Source of the DNA: Nitrospirota bacterium
Lineage (GTDB): Bacteria > Nitrospirota > Nitrospiria > Nitrospirales > UBA8639
Length of the DNA: 12,202 nucleotides
NCBI GenBank assembly: GCA_003233615.1
Contig: QIMB01000154.1
Span: 1 to 12,202, forward strand
Direction: 5' to 3'
Shown: in pieces, positions 5,883 through 12,202 of the stretch
Layout: each line of letters starts with the position of its first letter
Numbering within the stretch: position 1 is the first letter of the stretch
Position numbers and translations under genes: made by a program
The notes under the pieces: generated by a model
Databases searched by the model: none
Seen by the model: the letters and a program-made list of their open reading frames with translations, nothing else
Told to the model about the DNA's origin: nothing

Positions 5883-6431
5883 CTAGATGGACTGACCTTT
5901 GAGTAAGGGTGCGATAACGTTCTGTGTGATATTCGTATACATCTGACCTGTGATCGGCCCGACATATTTATAGCGAATTTTTCCCTGTTGATCGATGACG
6001 AACGTTTCGGGTACGCCATACACACCATAGTCGATGGCTAACTGTCCTTTGATGTCTCGCATATGCGCAAAGGTCGTCCCATATTCTTTGAGATATTGTT
6101 TGGCGTCAGGCAGTTTGTCTTGGTAATTGATGCCGAGCATGACGAAGTTTGGATCATCTTTAAATAATCGATGGAGCTCCAAGACGCTTTCATGTTCGAC
6201 TTTGCATTCATAGCACCAGGATGCCCAAAAATTCAGCAAGATCACCTTGCCTTTGAATTGATTTAGAGAAATGGTTTGGCCTGTTTCCACGTCAGGTCCT
6301 TCAATCATTGGGGCATCAGTGCCAATGAGCACGGTCGGAATGTGTCGTGGATCGCCCCACAGGCCCTGATAGAAGAGGGCAAAGAGTCCTAGCAGGACGA
6401 CGACTAAGGTGAGTTGGGAGCCTTTCGTCAT
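5883..6431 (-). CDS. ccmG: CcmG/DsbE-type periplasmic thioredoxin
   Basis: This is the membrane-anchored thioredoxin that delivers reductant for apocytochrome c cysteines. I choose the ATG at 6431 (182 residues) over a longer frame from 6506. It has a GAAAGAGGG ribosome binding site, overlaps the ccmF stop by 4 nt (ATGA) and places the membrane anchor right at the N-terminus (residues 7-23). The thioredoxin fold shows FWASWCYEC with Cys73 and Cys76, and GVYGVPETFVID with the cis-proline Pro141. The GVYG-x-PET motif is specific to CcmG. The dipeptide between the cysteines is Tyr-Glu, not the more usual Pro-Pro, Pro-Thr or Glu-Pro. Confidence 0.95.
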   Translation of the reverse strand: MTKGSQLTLVVVLLGLFALFYQGLWGDPRHIPTVLIGTDAPMIEGPDVETGQTISLNQFKGKVILLNFWASWCYECKVEHESVLELHRLFKDDPNFVMLGINYQDKLPDAKQYLKEYGTTFAHMRDIKGQLAIDYGVYGVPETFVIDQQGKIRYKYVGPITGQMYTNITQNVIAPLLKGQSI

Positions 6432-8377
6432 TCTTCCCTCTTTCGGGGGCGAAGAATGTTCAAGATGACGCCCAATCCCATAATAATGCCACCACCCCAG
6501 ACCCAAAGAATGAGTGGATTGAGAACGCCCCGTGCGACAGCCACTCCGTCGGGGGAGACTTCGGGCATCGTTAGAAATATATGTCCCATGTTGATGGAAT
6601 AGATGGCGGACTCTGTCGTTGGAGTTTGGGTGGCGTTGTAAATACGTTTTTGTGGGCGTAGTTCGGTGAGTAAGGTGTCTCCCTCAAAGACTTGAAAGAC
6701 GCCTTCTTCGGCTTTCCAATTCACGCCTTCGACTTCATGGATATGCGTGAGCTTCATGCGATAGTCCCCAATGGCCATTTCATCACCAACTTTCATCGAG
6801 ACGACTTTCTCAGTTTGATAAATGGTCGAGGCGATAATGCCGATGACTAAGACCAGAACGCCGATATGGGTTAGCATGGCCGCATAGCGTCGCTGGTTCG
6901 CGGTAAATGCGGCAAAACAGCCCTTGATAATATTACTGCTGTTTCGCTGCGCATAGAGCTTCGAGATTTTCCCAAAGTCCATAACGATGGCCATGCCGGC
7001 AAAGCCAACCACATAGCTTCCGGCCAACGCATAGAGATTGCGAATGCCTGTGACTGCCAAAATGATGACAATGATAGCTCCTGCCAGGAGGGGTATTGAA
7101 AAACTTTTCTTTAAGCTGGCGACCGATGCTTTTCTCCACGGGATATATGGGCCAATACCCATTAGGAAGAGCAGGCCAAGCGCAATGGGCATGAAGACCG
7201 CATTATAATACGGTGGTCCCACTGTGACCTTCGCACCTGAGAGTGTTTCGAGAATGAGCGGGTAGAGGGTGCCTAAAAAAACCGTGGCGGCAGCCACCAG
7301 GAAAAATAAATTATTAAAAAGGAAAATCGATTCACGGGAGAGAAGCGAATCCATCTCGACCTGGGATTTTAGTTTGGCCGATCGGAGGATGAGTGCGCCG
7401 AAGGCAATGCCAATGATGGTACCGACGAAAATTAAGATATACAGGCCTCGTTCAGGGTCGGTAGCAAAAGAATGTACAGATGTCAGGACTCCGCTGCGCA
7501 CCAAAAACGTTCCAATGAGTGACAGCGAAAATGTCACAATAATAAGGAATAAATTCCACACTTTGAACATTTTCCGTTTTTCTTGGACCAACACGGAATG
7601 TAGGTATGCGGTGCCCACCAGCCAGGGCATGAACGACGCATTTTCCACTGGATCCCAGCCCCAATATCCCCCCCACCCCAATTCGTAATACGCCCAATAG
7701 CCTCCAAGAAGAATGCCGGTGGTGAGGCACATCCAGGCGAAGGTGGTCCAGCGTTGGGTCACTTTGATCCATTCTTCGCCTAACCGTCCGGAAAACAACG
7801 CCGCCATGGCGAAAGAAAATGGAATGGAAAATCCGACATAGCCCATGTACAACATGGGGGGATGCATGACCATGGCAGGGTCTTGCAAGAGAGGATTGAG
7901 ATCTTTGCCATCCATTGGCACGGGAAATAACCGTTCAAAGGGACTGGAGAGAAACACGATCAGGCAGAGGAACCCGAAGATTATCGCACATTCCACGGCA
8001 ATCAAATACGGCATAATGGTGGGCTGTGTGCGCCAATGGAGCCACACCGCCAATGTGCTGAAGACTGAGAGAATAAAAACCCAGAGTAAGAGTGACCCTT
8101 CATGCCCGCCCCAGACGGCTGCCACCGTATAAAAGAAGGGTAACTTGGAATTGGAATTATTCGCGACGTAGAGAACCGAAAAGTCCCGGACGATAAATGC
8201 ATAGACTAATGACAGCATGCCCACACCGAGCAACACAAAAATCAGCGTGATGGCCATGCGCCCGGAGCGTGCCCAGTCAGGATTGCGGCTTTTGATCGCC
8301 AAGGCTGAACTGGCCATCCCAAAGACAGACAGCACGAGGGCGATGATGACTGAAAAATGTCCAATTTCTATAATCAT
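6428..8377 (-). CDS. ccmF: CcmF, haem ligase membrane subunit
   Basis: CcmF takes haem from CcmE and attaches it to apocytochrome c. The 649 residues match the usual length of about 650. Many membrane segments are visible. Signature motifs are VWGGHEGSLLLW (88-99), HPPMLYMGYVGF (172-183, with a haem-ligand histidine), and the WWD domain WGGYWGWDPVENASFMPWL (235-253) followed by His260. The large periplasmic loop before the last membrane segment contains TEKVVSMKVGDE and the P-x-KR-Y block (RPQKRIYNA). It starts 18 nt after the inserted element A copy 2, with no clear Shine-Dalgarno, suggesting that it was originally coupled to ccmE. It ends in a 4-nt overlap with ccmG. Confidence 0.97.
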   Translation of the reverse strand: MIIEIGHFSVIIALVLSVFGMASSALAIKSRNPDWARSGRMAITLIFVLLGVGMLSLVYAFIVRDFSVLYVANNSNSKLPFFYTVAAVWGGHEGSLLLWVFILSVFSTLAVWLHWRTQPTIMPYLIAVECAIIFGFLCLIVFLSSPFERLFPVPMDGKDLNPLLQDPAMVMHPPMLYMGYVGFSIPFSFAMAALFSGRLGEEWIKVTQRWTTFAWMCLTTGILLGGYWAYYELGWGGYWGWDPVENASFMPWLVGTAYLHSVLVQEKRKMFKVWNLFLIIVTFSLSLIGTFLVRSGVLTSVHSFATDPERGLYILIFVGTIIGIAFGALILRSAKLKSQVEMDSLLSRESIFLFNNLFFLVAAATVFLGTLYPLILETLSGAKVTVGPPYYNAVFMPIALGLLFLMGIGPYIPWRKASVASLKKSFSIPLLAGAIIVIILAVTGIRNLYALAGSYVVGFAGMAIVMDFGKISKLYAQRNSSNIIKGCFAAFTANQRRYAAMLTHIGVLVLVIGIIASTIYQTEKVVSMKVGDEMAIGDYRMKLTHIHEVEGVNWKAEEGVFQVFEGDTLLTELRPQKRIYNATQTPTTESAIYSINMGHIFLTMPEVSPDGVAVARGVLNPLILWVWGGGIIMGLGVILNILRPRKREE

Positions 8378-8454
8378 GTGGAATGAAAATATCGTTTAGG
8401 ATCTGTAAAGCAATACGTGGTACATGAAGACGCTGAGATTTAGACCAGATTTAG

Positions 8455-8716
8455 GGATCATACGAAAATTATGGTTATACCCCTATAGCGCTCATCATTC
8501 TGAACAGATGAATCCTGATGAGGTCATTGAATGTCTTAGGAAGACAAGAAGGACCAGCGAGAAGACATCCTCAACAGAATTGTCATGCTGAACAGTGCGA
8601 AGCATCTGGCTGAGCCATGGCCTGGTTGAGCTAGGCACAGATCCTTCGTTACTCTCAGGATGACAAACAGGGACATGGAGCCTTCTAGAGCTCGAACCAT
8701 AATTTGTGCATGATCC
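8455..8716. mobile_element. Miniature inverted-repeat element B (262 bp), nested in element A
   Basis: The termini GGATCATACGAAAATTATGG and its mirror (CCATAATTTGTGCATGATCC at 8697-8716) are inverted repeats of about 22 bp with three mismatches. The element is flanked by an exact 8-bp direct repeat, AGATTTAG (8447-8454 and 8717-8724). Copy 1 of element A shows the site only once, as AGATTTGG, so the empty site is visible in this same window. There is no reading frame of note inside. It contains one TGTCAT-CTGA repeat. Confidence 0.82.
8580..8666. repeat. TGTCATnCTGA...CGAAG-type inverted repeat, copy 2, nested in element B
   Basis: The left arm TTGTCATGCTGAACAGTGCG then AAGCATCT is mirrored by AGATCCTTCGTTACTCTCAG then GATGACAA. 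It is homologous to 4166-4256. The flanks AACAG (before) and AACAG (after) could be a short duplication, although this is weak. It is the innermost layer of a three-level nest. Confidence 0.7.
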
Positions 8717-8848
8717 AGATTTAGTCGATCTGAATGAGAGAAACAGAAGGAATAGTTGTACTATTTTGAGGGTTTCTCGATTGAAGATCGGCCAACGATA
8801 GCCGGAAGATGAGATGTATACATGTACCATGTATTGCTTTACGGACCC

Positions 8849-9304
8849 TTAGGGCGAGAGGGTCTTCATGAAATCTTTTTTAGGAAGCTCAACGCCTGCG
8901 CGTTTCAACTCCATGGGCATGTAATCTTCGGAGTGTTTGGCCATAATCATGGTCGAACGAAAGGTGTGTCCATCCTTCCATTGGCCTTCCACCACAGCTC
9001 CCTGGCCCTCTTTGAAAAGGTCAGGGGGAATGCCTTGAAACGCGACGGGGATTGTGGCCGCCCCATCCGTGAGTTCAAACGTCAGGCCCACGGGATCGGG
9101 TTGAGTTTCGAGACTACCTTTGACCACCATGCCGCCCACCCGTACTTTTTTCGCATAGGCTTCCGGTGTAAAAGCTTTCACTTCAGATGGTGTCACAAAA
9201 TACACAATATTCTCCCCGAAATTACCAAAAGCCAAATATCCTAAGGATCCGGCAATCAAGAGAATGCTCACAATGATGGCAACTTTTTTATTCTTTGTTG
9301 GCAA
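8849..9304 (-). CDS. ccmE: CcmE, periplasmic haem chaperone
   Basis: CcmE binds haem covalently and carries it from CcmC to CcmF. The 151 residues show a basic N-terminus, a membrane anchor (about 8-26), the conserved VYFVTPSEV stretch (34-42) and an OB-fold beta barrel (about 52-122). The haem-binding motif is KHSEDYMP, with the attachment His124 and Tyr128 in H-x-x-x-Y. The best start is a TTG at 9304, because no ATG or GTG gives the basic leader. This makes a 17-nt overlap with the upstream gene. The protein ends ...TLSP with its TAA at the border of miniature element A. Confidence 0.95.
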   Translation of the reverse strand: MPTKNKKVAIIVSILLIAGSLGYLAFGNFGENIVYFVTPSEVKAFTPEAYAKKVRVGGMVVKGSLETQPDPVGLTFELTDGAATIPVAFQGIPPDLFKEGQGAVVEGQWKDGHTFRSTMIMAKHSEDYMPMELKRAGVELPKKDFMKTLSP

Positions 9305-9800
9305 GAGGCTCGTGCTCCGGTTCGTAGAGTTTTTCGTCTTTGATTTCTTTAAATAAAACCATGACTCTTTGGCTCATGGCAAACATAGCCCAGCAAAGGG
9401 TGATCACTGTGACCAAATAGGCAGCAGCCACAAACCCAAAATTATTGATGAGGGCCGTGTCTTCGGCTTTGAACGTCTTGGTCTCATGGTGCAAATGACC
9501 AATCAAGACCATTGTTTTTAGCTCACGTATATTTTCTAACGGGGGACCAGCATATTCCACAGGAAGTGTTGTAGGGCCGTCAATCAATTCAAAGGTTGCC
9601 TGCCCCTCTTCAATGGCTCCTGTTAGGGTTCCACTTTTCACCATCCCCTGAATTCTAACATGTTCTGAGGTGGTAGGGCTGTTTAATACAGTCGCCAAGG
9701 AGATTGTCGATAAATCACGCTGATACTGTTGGAAGGTCATCATGGCCAAAAGGATGATCCCTCCGACCATGATGGCCCATCGTGCATAAAATCCGGTCAT
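9288..9800 (-). CDS. CcmE-like OB-domain protein with CcmD-like C-terminal segment
   Basis: This 170-residue protein sits where ccmD is usually found. Residues 8-24 form a membrane anchor. Residues 47-118 align by eye with the OB fold of the neighbouring CcmE (VRIQGMVKSGTL against VRVGGMVVKGSL; TFELIDGPTTLPVEYAGPP against TFELTDGAATIPVAFQGIPP). At the place of the haem-binding His-x-x-x-Tyr, however, it has ALINNFGF, so it cannot make the covalent haem bond of CcmE. A second membrane segment (121-143) followed by a basic, charged tail (SQRVMVLFKEIKDEK) resembles the small subunit CcmD. It overlaps the ccmC stop by 4 nt and ccmE by 17 nt. The likely role is to tether CcmE to CcmC for haem loading, which is inference. 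Confidence 0.8.
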   Translation of the reverse strand: MTGFYARWAIMVGGIILLAMMTFQQYQRDLSTISLATVLNSPTTSEHVRIQGMVKSGTLTGAIEEGQATFELIDGPTTLPVEYAGPPLENIRELKTMVLIGHLHHETKTFKAEDTALINNFGFVAAAYLVTVITLCWAMFAMSQRVMVLFKEIKDEKLYEPEHEPLANKE

Positions 9801-10522
9801 AGGGATGTCTGAGAAAAATGCGTCTGACTGAACAGGCGGCCTTTTTTAGCATTGAGGAGATCGGTCAAATACAAAACCTGTGTGCGAACCATGACCATAT
9901 ACGCAAAGAGGAGCCACGCGCCCAAGCTCATTAAGGTGAGGGGAAGCAAGATATCATCTGAAATTGCGACGCCCCGTGTGGAGAAGGACATGGGTTGGTG
10001 CAAGGTTCGCCACCATTCCACCGAAAATTTGATAATAGGTAAATCAATGCCTCCGACAATCGCCAAGATGGCGGCGTAGCGACCACTCCGTTCCCGATCA
10101 TCCACTAATTTTCTGAGCATGAGATATCCGCCCAAAATCAACAGCAGGACACTAAAGGAGACGAGTCGAGGATCCCATGTCCACCACGTGTTCCAGGTAG
10201 GCTTCGCCCAAATAGAACCCGTGATGAGCGCAAGAGCCGTAAAAAGCGCGCAAATACCTGCTGAAGCCTGACAGGCATTGTCCACAAGCGGATCGCGTTT
10301 CCATAAATACCAGATGCTGCCAAAAAATAACACGGAATAGGCTAAGGTACTCGTATGCGCCAGCGGAACATGGACATACATGATCCGGACGAGTTCCCCT
10401 TGGTAATAATCGGGGGGCGAAGCAAACAAGCCAGTATAGAGCCCCAGGGAAATGCAGATAACCGCACCGCCACCAAACCACCCCTTATACCGCTGAATCC
10501 ACCGTATAAACCGATTAAGCAT
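9797..10522 (-). CDS. ccmC: CcmC, haem-handling membrane protein
   Basis: CcmC loads haem onto CcmE at the periplasmic face. The 241 residues contain six expected membrane segments. The family motif is WAKPTWNTWWTWDPRLVS (105-122), the WWD domain. The two flanking haem-ligand histidines are His51 (MYVHVPLAH) and His175 (WWRTLHQPMSF). The start ATG has an AGGAAAT ribosome binding site. It is the first gene of the operon in this window. Upstream lies 0.8 kb of non-coding DNA, so the usual ccmA and ccmB are not next to it. Confidence 0.96.
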   Translation of the reverse strand: MLNRFIRWIQRYKGWFGGGAVICISLGLYTGLFASPPDYYQGELVRIMYVHVPLAHTSTLAYSVLFFGSIWYLWKRDPLVDNACQASAGICALFTALALITGSIWAKPTWNTWWTWDPRLVSFSVLLLILGGYLMLRKLVDDRERSGRYAAILAIVGGIDLPIIKFSVEWWRTLHQPMSFSTRGVAISDDILLPLTLMSLGAWLLFAYMVMVRTQVLYLTDLLNAKKGRLFSQTHFSQTSL

Positions 10523-10700
10523 ATTTCCTATTGTAAAGGGAAAAGCTTAAGGGGAAAGAGGTGATTGTCTCAATTCTGTGCGCATGGTGTTTAGGCAATG
10601 AAAGACGAAAAATGGGTTCTTCGGCGTTTTATGCAGGCAAGAATAGTCTTCCTTCTCAATCCAATGGTCAAGAGGGTATTTCCCTCCCCTGTGTAGAGGG
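10523..10700. other. Upstream region of the ccm operon
   Basis: This is non-coding on both strands. It must hold the ccmC promoter, but I see no convincing -35/-10 pair. The stretch TTGAGA...TTAAGC on minus (around 10575-10545) is a poor match. No binding-site palindrome stands out. Confidence 0.35.
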
Positions 10701-11120
10701 GTAGTGGTTGAAGCCACAAGTGGCACGGATGGCCGCTTGCTGTCTGACCTCGATTCTTGATGTAGTGGAGATGCTCAGCAAGGTTGATCGCGTATGTTAA
10801 CTACCAGAATAGTTCAACGGTTTTCGGTCAAGTGAAAGCGCATCTGCGCACACGGTACACACTGAAAATCCGAACGGCCGTGTATGAGTAGTTTCTTAAC
10901 CATAGGTTGTTATGCGACATGGTTGTTCAAGCTTCCGCTGATAACTAATTGGATACGGACGCATGCCTTTCGAGGAAGAGCATTGAAAAGCCGTGTATGG
11001 AAAACCCAAACGTATGGTTTGATGAGGGTGACGCACCTCATCTGCTCTGGTTTGGAGTAGGTACGTGCGTCGAAACGTTCGAGAGGAGCTCCAGGTTAGC
11101 CAGCGCTCTACTCTACTACT
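10701..11120 (+). ncRNA. ORF-less group II intron 3' region (remnant) with domain V
   Basis: The stretch 10987-11020 is exactly 34 nt and fits domain V. AAAGCCGTG pairs with TATGGTTT and carries the AGC triad. A CG bulge is present, and the loop region GGAAAACCC sits in the middle. The upper stem has a mismatch, which suggests decay. After GATGAGGGT, a long hairpin (GACGCAC 11030-11036 with GTGCGTC 11065-11071) and further pairing lead to CTCTACTCTACTAC near 11120, an ending I associate with bacterial group II introns. No maturase frame is present. The left limit is a guess. Orientation is opposite to the fragment at 1741. Confidence 0.5.
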
Positions 11121-11331
11121 AACTCCTAACCGTCTATCAACTTCTGATTGTTACCATACTGTGGATTTTTCTGTACGTGCTGGAATGATGGACAGGGGGT
11201 GCACGAGATAGAATTTGCATAGTGATAGTTAATCAATGAGGAGCAACTCAGAAGTGAATGAATGTATATGAGGAACCGTATATTCCCTAAAGTGATTACA
11301 ATGAAATTACTTATATGATCATTGAGGATCA
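11121..11331. other. Leader of the SGNH hydrolase-like gene
   Basis: AT-rich DNA between the intron remnant and the ATG at 11332. I find no clear promoter consensus and no other gene. A GAGG ribosome binding site 5 nt before the ATG is the only signal I can support. Confidence 0.4.
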
Positions 11332-12117
11332 ATGAATATGACACGTTCTCAAAAAGTATTACGTAAAAGTTTAGTGAATGGGACTTTGTGCGTTGGGGGC
11401 ATTGTGTTGTTTGAACTACTGCTCCACATTCTCAGTCTGTCGATACCTGTAATCGATCGGGTAACAGTCGCTCCCTGGGCCTCTGTCTCAAGAATGGTTG
11501 ATGATGAAGAACTCGAATTTCGTGGGAATCCTCACTTTTCTGAGCATGATGAATGGGGGTTTAGGAATGAGGATCGTCTAACGAATGCAGCGATTGTGGC
11601 TCTCGGAGATTCTCATACCTATGGTACAAGTGTGCGATCTGATCAAGCGTGGCCTCAAGTGTTATCTGTAATGACAACGAGGGTCACTTACAATATGGGG
11701 ATGGGTGGGTATAGCCCTGTCCAAAGTCAAGGGATTTTGACCTTAGCGTTGTCTTTGAAGCCTGACTTGGTCATTTTTGCCTTGTATTTTGGGAATGACA
11801 TTTTTGAATCATTTTCATTTGTCCAATGGCGGGATGAACTTGAAGAATCTATGTCGCCTACTCAATTCCAAGAAGTTTTGGCTCTTGAAAAGAAAAGTCC
11901 ATTAGAAGAGGAAATCGTAAATTTATTTTCCATGGGAGAATCTAATCAGGATGTAACTGGATTTCGTCAATGGCTTTCGTATAACAGTAAAGTATACGGT
12001 ATGCTAATGACAGTCAAAAACTTCATAACTGGTTCCACGCAGACTCCGGAAATTTTATCAAAAGATTTCCATCATGCCGCACAAGCCCTGAATCCAATAC
12101 AGTTAGAATATTGGTAA
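11332..12117 (+). CDS. SGNH/GDSL hydrolase-like membrane-anchored protein, probably C-terminally truncated
   Basis: This 261-residue protein has an N-terminal membrane anchor (about 15-38) and an extracytoplasmic SGNH domain. Three of the four blocks are clear: ALGDSHTYG with the nucleophile Ser94, NMGMGGYSP with Gly/Asn of block II, and FGNDIFE with Asn155 of block III. The block V Asp-x-x-His motif that completes the triad, normally well over 100 residues later, is missing. The frame stops at TAA after LEYW. Relatives of this type, often found in polysaccharide or O-acyl modification loci, are usually longer, in my recollection near 350-400 residues. It therefore looks broken by insertion or rearrangement near 12113. 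The start at 11332 has a GAGG ribosome binding site; an ATG two codons later is possible. Confidence 0.75.
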   Translation: MNMTRSQKVLRKSLVNGTLCVGGIVLFELLLHILSLSIPVIDRVTVAPWASVSRMVDDEELEFRGNPHFSEHDEWGFRNEDRLTNAAIVALGDSHTYGTSVRSDQAWPQVLSVMTTRVTYNMGMGGYSPVQSQGILTLALSLKPDLVIFALYFGNDIFESFSFVQWRDELEESMSPTQFQEVLALEKKSPLEEEIVNLFSMGESNQDVTGFRQWLSYNSKVYGMLMTVKNFITGSTQTPEILSKDFHHAAQALNPIQLEYW

Positions 12118-12202
12118 CTACTCAGGCCAGTTTCCTATAGCCTGATTTTCCTGAACTAACGACTCCATCCATGGCATAATTGGGGCCATGAATGAAGCGA
12201 TT
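12118..12202. other. Flank after the truncated hydrolase gene
   Basis: The hydrolase frame does not resume in any frame here. A new ATG at 12188 opens a frame (MNEAI) that runs off the window. Too little is visible to call a gene. The abrupt change after the hydrolase stop would fit the end of an inserted element. Confidence 0.3.

Larger units (their letters stand above)
8399..8848. mobile_element. Miniature inverted-repeat element A, copy 2 (450 bp with nested insertion), between ccmE and ccmF
   Basis: This begins GGATCTGTAAAGCAATAC and ends with the mirrored GTATTGCTTTACGGACCC. It has about 28-bp terminal repeats with three mismatches and is flanked by TTA at 8396-8398 and 8849-8851. The right TTA is the stop codon of ccmE. 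The outer parts (8401-8454 and 8717-8843) match copy 1 at 5230. The excess is a second element nested at 8455-8716. Without that, and without one copy of the 8-bp duplication, the element would be 180 bp, the same size as copy 1. Confidence 0.85.

Noticed and set aside
6432..6506. Longer N-terminus for CcmG from an ATG at 6506
   Set aside because: The extra 25 residues overlap the ccmF coding end and push the membrane anchor inward. The ATG at 6431 has a ribosome binding site and a standard 4-nt overlap.
7269..7688. Plus-strand frame of 139 codons opposite ccmF
   Set aside because: It is antisense to a highly conserved gene, has low-complexity composition and no ribosome binding site.
8495..8830. 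Minus-strand frame of 111 codons within the nested elements
   Set aside because: It spans inverted-repeat DNA and the boundaries of three separate insertions, and has no ribosome binding site or family resemblance.
10578..10582. GTGCG as a possible 5' splice end of the second group II intron
   Set aside because: A five-base match is expected by chance, and I cannot trace domains I-IV behind it.
12188..12202. ATG opening a frame at the right edge
   Set aside because: Only five codons are visible, so there is no basis for calling a gene or a transposase.

Overview
The window reads as a Gram-negative chromosome segment. It carries a cytochrome c maturation (Ccm, System I) operon next to a repeat-rich strip with toxin-antitoxin modules. 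The gene order, and the abundance of short GTCATTC-type interspersed repeats, would suit a member of Nitrospirota (a Nitrospira-like bacterium). That taxonomic guess rests on general resemblance only; there is no rRNA or other marker here.

Layout from the left. (1) 96-1208, minus: an orphan 370-residue protein of unknown function. (2) 1388-1710, plus: two tiny membrane proteins of 39 and 67 residues, translationally coupled through a shared A in the stop/start junction. (3) 1741-2515: a gene-less graveyard holding, on the minus strand, the 3' end of a group II intron (domains V and VI and a scrap of maturase) joined to a scrap of IS110-family transposase, then GTCATTC-type palindromic repeats. 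(4) 2523-4056: two type II toxin-antitoxin modules from different toxin families, Phd-like/VapC (PIN) on minus and Phd-YefM-like/RelE-ParE on plus, diverging from a shared intergenic strip. Each has a good sigma-70-type promoter with a nearby palindrome that could be the antitoxin operator. (5) 4082-4271: a compound palindromic element. (6) 4286-10522, minus: the Ccm operon in transcription order ccmC, an unusual CcmE-like OB-domain protein with a CcmD-like tail, ccmE, ccmF, ccmG, ccmH, ccmI. (7) 10523-11331: non-coding, with a second, ORF-less group II intron 3' end on plus. (8) 11332-12117, plus: an SGNH/GDSL hydrolase-like membrane-anchored protein that ends before the expected C-terminal catalytic Asp-x-x-His block.

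The Ccm genes work as one pathway. CcmC and the CcmD-like segment load haem onto His124 of CcmE. CcmF, with CcmH, transfers it to apocytochromes. CcmG and CcmH handle the cysteine thiols of CxxCH, and CcmI chaperones the apoprotein. The ATP-dependent release module CcmAB is not in the window.

The most striking structure is a family of miniature inverted-repeat elements inside this operon. The same roughly 180-bp element has inserted twice, each time at the TAA stop codon of a ccm gene (ccmH and ccmE). Apparent duplication of the TAA keeps the upstream reading frame intact, and deleting the elements in silico restores 17-18-nt gene spacing. The copy after ccmE is itself split by a second, unrelated miniature element with an 8-bp target duplication, and that element contains a third repeat family: a three-level nest. 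The terminal repeats of the two copies differ by a paired, compensatory substitution.
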